Shown: positions 1 through 6,942 of the stretch, piece after piece
How positions within the stretch are numbered: the stretch's first letter is position 1
Layout of the letters: every line of letters starts with the position of its first letter
Position numbers and translations under genes: made by a program
The notes under the pieces: generated by a model
The model's database searches: none
The model's input: only the letters and a program-made list of their open reading frames with translations
Told to the model about the DNA's origin: nothing
NCBI GenBank assembly: GCA_965229935.1
Contig: CBDDKB010000002.1
Span: forward strand, 3,010,270 to 3,074,269
Length of the DNA stretch: 64,000 nt
Source of the DNA: SPJN01 sp965229935
GTDB taxonomy: Bacteria; Pseudomonadota; Alphaproteobacteria; SPJN01
Direction: 5' to 3'

Positions 1-420
1 GAAATCATGGTCTGAGGCAACCAATATATAAGGAAAGCTTTTGTCATCCCGCAGGATCACATTGTAACGGGGGCGATGACGCTTGATCAAATTTGATTCA
101 AGCAACAAGGCCTCGGTCTCTGACGCGGTGACAATCACCTCCAGCGCCATGGTTTCGCGCACCATATAGGCGATGCGGTTGGTGTGATATCGGCCTTGCG
201 CATAGGCGCTGACCCGTTTGCGCAGGTTTTTGGCCTTGCCCACATACAGGATTTCGGCGCCCTTGCCGACCATGCGATAAACGCCGGGCCGATTTGGCAA
301 TGTTTTCAAGGCCTGCTCAAGCACTGGGATGCCGATCAGGGCATCATTGCCGCCGTCATTGGCGACATGCAGTCTGTCCCAACGGTCAGCTTCGGCTTCA
401 GGTGCTTTGGAATCGGTCAT
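1..420 (-). CDS. uvrC: UvrABC system protein C, N-terminal part (cut by window edge)
   Basis: This is the first 140 codons of excinuclease subunit C, which makes the two incisions around a DNA lesion after UvrA/UvrB loading. The reverse-strand translation from the ATG at 418-420 has the GIY-YIG nuclease domain from about residue 44 (PGVYRMVGKGAEILYVGKAK), followed by LRKRVSAY and the conserved ESNLIKRHRPRYNV block near residue 110. About 25 polar residues precede the domain, a normal variable leader. The rest lies beyond base 1. A sigma-70-like promoter on the same strand lies at 664-692. uvrB is 3 kb upstream on the same strand but not in the same operon. Confidence 0.95.
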   Translation of the reverse strand, partial: MTDSKAPEAEADRWDRLHVANDGGNDALIGIPVLEQALKTLPNRPGVYRMVGKGAEILYVGKAKNLRKRVSAYAQGRYHTNRIAYMVRETMALEVIVTASETEALLLESNLIKRHRPRYNVILRDDKSFPYILVASDHDF

Positions 421-807
421 GACCCATTATGCCCGCGTCTAAGTGAGCATCGCAATTGTTCAAATTCTGATTGTTCAAGGTTAGATAGCGTATCTCGTCA
501 CCGATCTGTCACACTATCCACCGTTTCTGTGGATAAGTCTGTGTATTGTTCTGTGCCTATTCGATTAGCGGCGCATATTTCTTATGGAATCTTCAAGTTG
601 CACAAAACTTAAGCAAAATCATAAGGCAATGATTTTACTTACTTATTTAAAGTCAACACGCGATATATAGATTCTTTTTCTTAATTTTGCAAATTGCAGA
701 CAAAAAACCGATCAGACTTATGTTGCTGTGCACAAAAACACACTTGGGAGAGGCAAAATAGTCTCAATATTGAAAATAGGTGCGGTTTTTCGGTATCAGA
801 ACAGGGG
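421..807. other. Intergenic region between folB and uvrC with DnaA-box-like site
   Basis: No gene is supported in these 387 bases. On the minus strand the stretch carries the likely uvrC promoter. Bases 590-700 are strongly AT-rich. Two inverted repeats are visible: TATCCAC/GTGGATA at 515-521 and 529-535, whose right arm lies in a perfect DnaA-box consensus (TTATCCACA on the minus strand, 528-536), and AAAATCAT/ATGATTTT at 615-622 and 629-636. Short open frames here have no ribosome site or recognisable product. Confidence 0.6.
664..692 (-). promoter_or_regulatory. Predicted sigma-70-type promoter for uvrC
   Basis: On the minus strand a TTGCAA -35 element (687-692) and a TATATA -10 element (664-669) are separated by exactly 17 bases, followed by about 245 bases of leader to the uvrC ATG. 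The match is by eye. The long leader makes a second promoter nearer the gene possible. Confidence 0.4.
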
Positions 808-1218
808 TTAGCGGCGTTTCCGCTCGATTTCCACACCAACACTGTCTGCTTCTTTGAACGCGGATGGCTTTTCGACACGGACACGAGTGGATTGAACCCG
901 GCCATCAACCAAACAGGCATTGGCAATTTGCTCTGCCATTGTTTCTACCAGGTTGATATGGCCCTGATCGATGACACGCCGGACGATATTCACAATGCCT
1001 TCATAGCACAGCACTGAATCAATCTGGTCGCCCACAGGTGCCGCATCTTCGGTCACAGTTAAATCGACCGAAACAATGACGGGCTGTTTGACGTTCTGTT
1101 CATGGGGGTGAATGCCAATTTCGGCATTCAGACGCAAATTATTGACAAAGACATGCCGCAAAGCCTCGTCAGCGCTGGCGAGGCTAAGGGGACGGACTGT
1201 TGTCGAGTTACCGGTCAT
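808..1218 (-). CDS. folB: Dihydroneopterin aldolase
   Basis: This 136-residue protein of the folate pathway would convert dihydroneopterin to hydroxymethyl-dihydropterin and glycolaldehyde. Recognisable FolB features are the opening VFVNNLRLNAEIGIHPHEQ, the central block around SVLCYEGIVNIVRRVIDQGH, and LVETMAEQIANACL with the conserved Glu, then the basic VRVEKPSAFKEADSVGVE segment. I start it at the ATG at 1216-1218, preceded by AGGAAA. The longer in-frame start at 1281 would overlap the upstream gene and adds unrelated residues. It lies 10 bases behind a FolM-like reductase on the same strand, so the two are probably co-transcribed. Confidence 0.9.
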   Translation of the reverse strand: MTGNSTTVRPLSLASADEALRHVFVNNLRLNAEIGIHPHEQNVKQPVIVSVDLTVTEDAAPVGDQIDSVLCYEGIVNIVRRVIDQGHINLVETMAEQIANACLVDGRVQSTRVRVEKPSAFKEADSVGVEIERKRR

Positions 1219-1228
1219 ATTGCGTTTC

Positions 1229-2005
1229 CTATTCGACGATGCCGACAATGTCGGGCGTCTGCCAGCCCAAATGCTGACCACCGTCTAAAGCTATCATTTG
1301 TCCGGTCATAGAGCGAGCGGTCAACATGAAGCGGACAGCGTCGATAAATTCTGACAGGTCTGGACCCCGTTCAAGCACAACACCATCCAATTGTTTCTGA
1401 AAATGCTCATCACTTTGACGGGCATTGCGAAGGGTGGGGCCGGGGCCAATGGCGTTCACCCGGATGCGGGGTGCAAGCCCTTGTGCCAATGTCTGGGTCA
1501 GCGTCCACAGCCCGGTCTTGGACAGGGTATAGCTGACAAATTGGGGGGTTAGCTTCCAAATACGTTGATCTAGAAGGTTGATGATCAATCCTTCTGCATC
1601 ATCGGGCAGGCGTTTGGCGACATGTTGTGACAGGACAAAGGGCGCGCGCAAGTTCGCCTCAATATGGGCGTCCCAAGAGGCGCGGGTGGTGGTCAAGGCA
1701 TCATCATGCTCAAACAGACTGGCATTGTTGATCAACAGGCCTATGGGGCCACCCAGCGCTTGTTCTGCAGCAGGGATCAGCTCTTGCACCTGGTCTTCGC
1801 AAGTTAGGTCGGCTTGTAGAATTTCTGCTGTGCCGCCCGCAGCCTGTATTTCGTTTTGAAGGGCGGCTGCCCCATCTGCTGATTGATTATAGTGGATGAC
1901 GACGGCAAAGCCATCTGCCGCCAGCCCCTTAGCCAAATAGGCACCGATGCGATGGGCTGCACCTGTGATTAAGGCGCGGCGGGGCAATGTGTTGATTGGG
2001 GCCAT
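1229..2005 (-). CDS. Short-chain dehydrogenase, FolM/pteridine-reductase-like
   Basis: This 258-residue Rossmann-fold oxidoreductase has the cofactor motif TGAAHRIG near residue 15, the NNAS motif (LLINNASLF) near residue 92, and the catalytic YTLSK (Tyr and Lys spaced by three) near residue 158. The TGAAHRIG variant, instead of TGxxxGIG, and the direct tandem with folB point to the FolM/PTR1 branch, which reduces dihydromonapterin or dihydrofolate with NADPH. The substrate is inferred from context; a generic short-chain reductase remains possible. The gene begins right after the stop of the upstream antiporter (2006), with no gap. Confidence 0.8.
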   Translation of the reverse strand: MAPINTLPRRALITGAAHRIGAYLAKGLAADGFAVVIHYNQSADGAAALQNEIQAAGGTAEILQADLTCEDQVQELIPAAEQALGGPIGLLINNASLFEHDDALTTTRASWDAHIEANLRAPFVLSQHVAKRLPDDAEGLIINLLDQRIWKLTPQFVSYTLSKTGLWTLTQTLAQGLAPRIRVNAIGPGPTLRNARQSDEHFQKQLDGVVLERGPDLSEFIDAVRFMLTARSMTGQMIALDGGQHLGWQTPDIVGIVE

Positions 2006-3001
2006 CTAACTCAGGCTCACCAATGTTGGCTGTACTGGCGCGCTGATCAATCCGGCACTGGCCTCGCCCTGCGCGACAACAGTTACGATATAGATTAGAT
2101 AGGCGGTCACAAATATGATGCCGATTACGCGGCTGATCGCGACATGAAAAAGGGCAACCGGCACCAAAATGCAGGTTACCCCCAATAAAATCCATAGATC
2201 GAAGTTCAAGAAACTGTCGGGTACAGGCAGGGGTTTCACAATGGCTGTAATCCCCAATATCGCTAGAATGTTAAACATGTTTGAGCCGATGACATTGCCG
2301 ATCGCGACATCTGATCGGCCGCGAATTGCCGCCACCACAGTTGTGGCAAGTTCGGGGAGCGATGTGCCCAAGGCGACAATTGTTAGCCCGATTACGGCGT
2401 CTGAGACATGAAATGCCTCAGCAATATCTGTTGCGCCACGGACCATTAGGTCAGCGCCAAGTGGCAGGCCGATAAGGCCGCCAACAATATAGAATATCGT
2501 TTTGCGTTTGCTGTCGGGAATGCCTTCTACTTCTTCGAGTGTGGCGTCTGCGCCGCTGCCTTGCATAGCGCGGTGCCCTGAATAGGCAAGGAAGCCTGCC
2601 AGCAAAAGGGTCATGATAATGCCATTGCCGCGTGTAAATTCGCCGGAACTTGCAAACAGAATAAAGACAAGCGTGGCGCCAACCATCATCAGCGTATTGC
2701 GCCTTACGCCGGACTGATTACACAGGATCGGCGCAATAATTGCCGGCACGCCTAGAACCAACAGCACATTGGCAATGTTGGATCCAACCACATTCCCGAC
2801 AGCGATGCCGGGCACGCCTGCCATTGCGGATTGCAGCGAGATCATGAGTTCGGGTGCGGAGGTACCAAACGCAACAACCGTCAAACCGATAATGAGTGGC
2901 GGCACACCATAATGGCTTGCCAGTGCCACAGCACCGCGGACCAGCAGATCACCGCCGATTAGCAGTAAAATAAGTCCCGCTATGACCAGACCATACATCA
3001 T
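2006..3001 (-). CDS. Calcium/sodium antiporter, CaCA family (YrbG-like)
   Basis: This integral inner-membrane protein of 331 residues with about ten hydrophobic segments would exchange Na+ (or H+) for Ca2+. The two family repeats are clear: GLTVVAFGTSAPELMISLQS in the first half and GLTIVALGTSLPELATTVVA in the second, each with the GTSxPEL ion-binding signature, and GGDLLVRGAV/GADLMVRGAT heading each repeat. The frame stays open upstream to 3214, but the ATG at 2999-3001 has an AAGGA ribosome site and starts directly with the first membrane helix, so I take it as the start. The stop abuts the start of the reductase gene, so the two may be one transcript. Confidence 0.88.
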   Translation of the reverse strand: MMYGLVIAGLILLLIGGDLLVRGAVALASHYGVPPLIIGLTVVAFGTSAPELMISLQSAMAGVPGIAVGNVVGSNIANVLLVLGVPAIIAPILCNQSGVRRNTLMMVGATLVFILFASSGEFTRGNGIIMTLLLAGFLAYSGHRAMQGSGADATLEEVEGIPDSKRKTIFYIVGGLIGLPLGADLMVRGATDIAEAFHVSDAVIGLTIVALGTSLPELATTVVAAIRGRSDVAIGNVIGSNMFNILAILGITAIVKPLPVPDSFLNFDLWILLGVTCILVPVALFHVAISRVIGIIFVTAYLIYIVTVVAQGEASAGLISAPVQPTLVSLS

Positions 3002-3251
3002 ATATTGGCGCTGTCCTTCGTTCGTTCCGGTTCGTCGTGTCAGCCAAATCTCATTTGACGGGCAGGCACTGTAAATATTGTTGTTGTTGGTCTGCATCCC
3101 GCCTTTGAAAGGCTTAAAGAACAGGACTGGACCTAAAAGTAAATATGGGGGCTCTCCCATGCGGCAAAAAGAGTGAAAGGTGCTGATTTCCTGCCACGCC
3201 GGATATTTGGGCATTAATTCCGGTCCCTAATTCCACAGCATAGATCGCTGC

Positions 3252-5435
3252 TTAGGGGCCCTTGCGTCGTCTGGTGCCGTTGCCCTTCTTTTTCTGTGTG
3301 CGTGTGCCCGGCCTGCCGCCGCCTGATCTTGGGCGGCTTTGCTTTTCAAGGTCACCGGCATTTGCGCGCGCCAGCGGGTCGTCGGCTATGGTCAGTTCCA
3401 ATTCCTGCAGGCGCTTGATCTCGTCACGCAACCTTGCGGCCTCTTCAAACTCAAGGTCGGCGGCTGCATCGCGCATCCTGCTTTCCATATCCTTGATCGT
3501 GGCAGCCAGATTATCACCAACCTTGTGGGTTGCTTTATCATCATCAATGGCGACGGTGACATGGTCGCCTTCATATACGGAATCGAGAATATCGCCGATT
3601 TGCTTGCGGATAGAGGCGGGGGTGATCCCATGTTCCTCATTATAGGCGACTTGCTTATTGCGGCGGCGGTCAGTTTCAGCCAACGCGTTCTTCATGGAAT
3701 CGGTTTCTTTATCTGCGTACAGGATCACGCGCCCATCCACATTGCGGGCTGCGCGGCCAATCGTTTGGATGAGTGAGGTTTCAGACCGCAGGAACCCTTC
3801 CTTATCTGCATCCAGAATTGCAACCAAAGCCACCTCAGGAATATCGAGACCTTCGCGCAACAGGTTGATGCCGACCAGAACGTCAAAAGCGCCAAGACGC
3901 AGGTCGCGGATAATCTCAATCCGTTCAAGCGTATCAATGTCAGAGTGCATATAGCGGACGCGTATGCCCTGTTCGTGCATATATTCGGTCAAGTCTTCGG
4001 CCATACGCTTGGTCAAGGTGGTGACCAAGGTACGGTATCCGGCCTTTGCCACAGCCTGACATTCGGCGACAAGATCATCGACCTGACTGGCAATGGGTCT
4101 AATTTCAACAGGCGGGTCGATCAGCCCTGTCGGGCGAATGACCTGTTCGGTAAAGGCGCCGCCTGTCCGCTCCAACTCCCAATTGCCGGGGGTGGCGGAA
4201 ACAAAGACAGTTTGCGGGCGCATTGCATCCCATTCTTCAAACTTCAGCGGACGGTTGTCCGTACAGGACGGTAAGCGGAAGCCATATTCGGCCAAGGTGG
4301 TTTTACGGCGATAATCGCCCTTATACATCGCGCCGATTTGCGGCACGGTGACATGGCTTTCGTCAATAAAGACCAAAGCATTTTCGGGTAGATACTCAAA
4401 CAGTGTGGGGGGCGGCTCCCCCGGTTTGCGGCCTGTCAGATAGCGGGAATAGTTTTCAATGCCGGGGCAGATACCTGTGGCTTCGATTGATTCAAGGTCG
4501 AATTGCGTGCGCTGGCGCAATCGTTCTGCCTCCAACGGCATGGCTTTTTTCTCGTACCATGCCAGCCTGTCCTGAAGTTCAGCCTTAATATGCTTGGTCG
4601 CCTGTTGCAGGGTCGGACGGGGCGTCACGTAATGGCTGTTGGCATAGATTTTGACTTGATCGAGGTTCGCGGTCTTTTCCCCTGTCAGTGGATCAAACTC
4701 GGTTATCGCCTCAAGCTCGTCACCCCAGAACGAAACGCGCCAGGCCCTATCCTCCAAATGAACGGGAAACAGCTCCAAGACGTCGCCACGAACCCGGAAC
4801 ATGCCGCGCACAAAATTTGCGTCATTCCGCTTATATTGCAAGGCGACCAGACGCTTGATCAATTCATTGCGGTCCATCTGTTGGCCGACCTTAATCAGCT
4901 CTGTCATGTCTGAGTAAGTCTCGACAGACCCAATGCCGTAGATGCACGACACTGACGCGACAATGATCACATCATCCCGTTCGAGCAGGGCGCGCGTTGC
5001 CGAATGGCGCATGCGGTCGATCTGTTCGTTAATAGTGCTTTCTTTTTCGATATAGGTGTCCGTGCGTGGGACATAGGCTTCTGGCTGGTAATAATCGTAG
5101 TAAGACACGAAATATTCGACAGCATTGTTGGGGAAGAAAGCCTTGAACTCCCCATAAAGCTGGGCTGCAAGCGTTTTATTGTGGGCCAAAATCAGTGCGG
5201 GACGTCCTGACCGTGCAATGACCTGTGCCATTGTATAGGTCTTACCCGACCCGGTGACCCCCAGAAGCACCTGATCTTGTTCATTATTATTGACGCCCTC
5301 CATCAACTCGGCAATGGCGGTGGGCTGGTCGCCCTGTGGCTCAAACTCTGAAACCAGTTCAAAGGCGATGCCGCCCTCGGTCTTTTCGGGGCGCTCAGGC
5401 TTGTGCGGTGTAAAGGTAACGGGTGTTGCAGTCAT
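3252..5435 (-). CDS. uvrB: UvrABC system protein B
   Basis: This DNA helicase-like damage-verification subunit of nucleotide excision repair has 727 residues, slightly longer than the family norm because of a 25-residue leader and a basic C-terminal tail (RPRSGGGRPGTRTQKKKGNG). Visible features: the Walker A GVTGSGKT, the DNA-clamping beta hairpin region SCIYGIGSVETY, the helicase motif FIDESHVTVPQ, the motif QTIGRAARNVDGRV, and the C-terminal UVR domain (LEFEEAARLRDEIKRLQ) that binds UvrC. The ATG at 5433-5435 is chosen over an open frame reaching 5831, because the extension has no homologous content and enters the divergent aminotransferase promoter region. Confidence 0.97.
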   Translation of the reverse strand: MTATPVTFTPHKPERPEKTEGGIAFELVSEFEPQGDQPTAIAELMEGVNNNEQDQVLLGVTGSGKTYTMAQVIARSGRPALILAHNKTLAAQLYGEFKAFFPNNAVEYFVSYYDYYQPEAYVPRTDTYIEKESTINEQIDRMRHSATRALLERDDVIIVASVSCIYGIGSVETYSDMTELIKVGQQMDRNELIKRLVALQYKRNDANFVRGMFRVRGDVLELFPVHLEDRAWRVSFWGDELEAITEFDPLTGEKTANLDQVKIYANSHYVTPRPTLQQATKHIKAELQDRLAWYEKKAMPLEAERLRQRTQFDLESIEATGICPGIENYSRYLTGRKPGEPPPTLFEYLPENALVFIDESHVTVPQIGAMYKGDYRRKTTLAEYGFRLPSCTDNRPLKFEEWDAMRPQTVFVSATPGNWELERTGGAFTEQVIRPTGLIDPPVEIRPIASQVDDLVAECQAVAKAGYRTLVTTLTKRMAEDLTEYMHEQGIRVRYMHSDIDTLERIEIIRDLRLGAFDVLVGINLLREGLDIPEVALVAILDADKEGFLRSETSLIQTIGRAARNVDGRVILYADKETDSMKNALAETDRRRNKQVAYNEEHGITPASIRKQIGDILDSVYEGDHVTVAIDDDKATHKVGDNLAATIKDMESRMRDAAADLEFEEAARLRDEIKRLQELELTIADDPLARANAGDLEKQSRPRSGGGRPGTRTQKKKGNGTRRRKGP

Positions 5436-5586
5436 GGGAACATCATACTGATTTGCGCGCGTGGGGGGAGCGGAAATTGCGCAAAAATGCTCATGCGTCA
5501 GGATTGCCTGTCGTCCGCTGTTGCGGGGCGGGTAAGATTGGGGTATGGGCAAGGCGTTGCCCCCAAATATAAAGGGAAATTTCGAT

Positions 5587-6792
5587 ATGGCTTTTCTGTC
5601 AGACGCATTGGGCCGGGTAAAACCGTCCCCCACGATCGCCGTCACGCAAAAAGCGCGGGAGCTGAAAGCTGCCGGCCGTGACGTTATCAGCCTTGGCGCG
5701 GGCGAGCCTGACTTTGACACACCAGATAATGTCAAAGCAGCCGCTATTCGCGCGATCGAAGCAGGTGACACAAAATACACAGCCGTGGACGGCACGCCTG
5801 AGCTGAAGGCAGCGATTGTCGAAAAATTCAAGCGTGAGAATAATCTTAGCTATGAGGTTGATCAGGTCACCGTGTCGAACGGTGGCAAGCAGGTGCTTTA
5901 CAATGCGCTGGTCGCAACCTTGAACCCAGGTGACGAGGTGGTCATTCCGGCACCCTATTGGGTGTCATATCCCGATATGGTGCTACTTGCGGGCGGGGAG
6001 CCTGTTGTCGCTATGACCACCATGGAAGATAATTTCAAGCTGACGCCGGATGCACTTGAAGCTGCGATCACGCCAAAGACCAAATGGTTGATCTTCAACT
6101 CTCCCTCCAACCCCTCAGGCGCGGCCTATAGCCGGGATGAGTTGAAGGGGCTGACAGATGTGTTGATGCGCCACCCTCATGTCTGGGTCATGACCGATGA
6201 TATGTATGAGCATCTGGTTTATGACGGGTTTGAATTTGTGACACCGGCTGAGGTGGAGCCTGGGCTTTACGATCGGACATTAACCGTCAATGGCGTGTCA
6301 AAGGCCTATGCCATGACCGGCTGGCGTATTGGTTATGCTGCCGGGCCGAAAGATCTGATTAAGGCGATGGCCAAGGTGCAGTCCCAATCAACCTCCAATC
6401 CGGGCTCAATTTCGCAGGCTGCTGCGGTTGAGGCATTGAACGGCACACAGGATTTTATCCCAACACGTGCCAAGGCGTTCCATCAGCGCCGTGATCTTGT
6501 CGTTTCGATGCTAAATCAGGCCAGTGGTCTAAAATGCCCGACGCCTGAGGGGGCATTTTATGTCTATCCCGATTGTTCAGGCACATTGGGCAAGAAGACA
6601 CCTGCTGGTGTGACAATCGAAAGCGATGAAGACTTTGCCCGCGAATTGTTGGAAGCAGAAGGCGTGGCTGTTGTTCACGGTGCTGCGTTTGGCCTGTCGC
6701 CCAATTTCCGCATCTCCTACGCCACGTCAGAGGCGTTGTTGGAAGATGCCTGTGCACGGATCCAACGTTTCTGCGGGTCGCTGACAAACTGA
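5587..6792 (+). CDS. Pyridoxal-phosphate aspartate aminotransferase (class I, AatA type)
   Basis: This 401-residue class I aminotransferase would transfer the amino group of aspartate to 2-oxoglutarate. Evidence: the N-terminal SLGAGEPDFDTP substrate loop; FNSPSNPSGAAYS (Asn for the cofactor ring); MTDDMYEHLVYDG; the PLP lysine at about residue 239 in VNGVSKAYAMTGWRIGY; and FRISYATS with the carboxylate-binding Arg near the end. The start at 5587 gives the typical MAFLSDALGRVKPSPT opening; an in-frame ATG at 5545 is less likely. The alphaproteobacterial AatA group often also uses prephenate, which cannot be judged here. A good terminator follows. Confidence 0.9.
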   Translation: MAFLSDALGRVKPSPTIAVTQKARELKAAGRDVISLGAGEPDFDTPDNVKAAAIRAIEAGDTKYTAVDGTPELKAAIVEKFKRENNLSYEVDQVTVSNGGKQVLYNALVATLNPGDEVVIPAPYWVSYPDMVLLAGGEPVVAMTTMEDNFKLTPDALEAAITPKTKWLIFNSPSNPSGAAYSRDELKGLTDVLMRHPHVWVMTDDMYEHLVYDGFEFVTPAEVEPGLYDRTLTVNGVSKAYAMTGWRIGYAAGPKDLIKAMAKVQSQSTSNPGSISQAAAVEALNGTQDFIPTRAKAFHQRRDLVVSMLNQASGLKCPTPEGAFYVYPDCSGTLGKKTPAGVTIESDEDFARELLEAEGVAVVHGAAFGLSPNFRISYATSEALLEDACARIQRFCGSLTN

Positions 6793-6822
6793 TCATCCAA
6801 AATTTCGGTATTAATGCGGAAG

Positions 6823-6850
6823 AGCCGGGACGTGTTCCCGGCTTTTCCTT
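6823..6850 (+). terminator. Rho-independent terminator after the aminotransferase
   Basis: An eight-pair stem AGCCGGGA/TCCCGGCT (6823-6830, 6836-6843) with a five-base loop is followed by TTTCCTTTT. It separates the core aminotransferase from the accessory island that starts at 6943. Confidence 0.8.
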
Positions 6851-6942
6851 TTGGCGCAGCGCGAGCGTTGCAAAAAATGCTTGACATTTGTTTAAAAATA
6901 TGCAACACGTACTGAACGATTTCATCAGTTACGGAGCAAGCC

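Noticed and set aside
421..807. Chromosomal replication origin
   Set aside because: Only one clear DnaA box, no box cluster, and no dnaA, parAB, gidA or hemE genes nearby.
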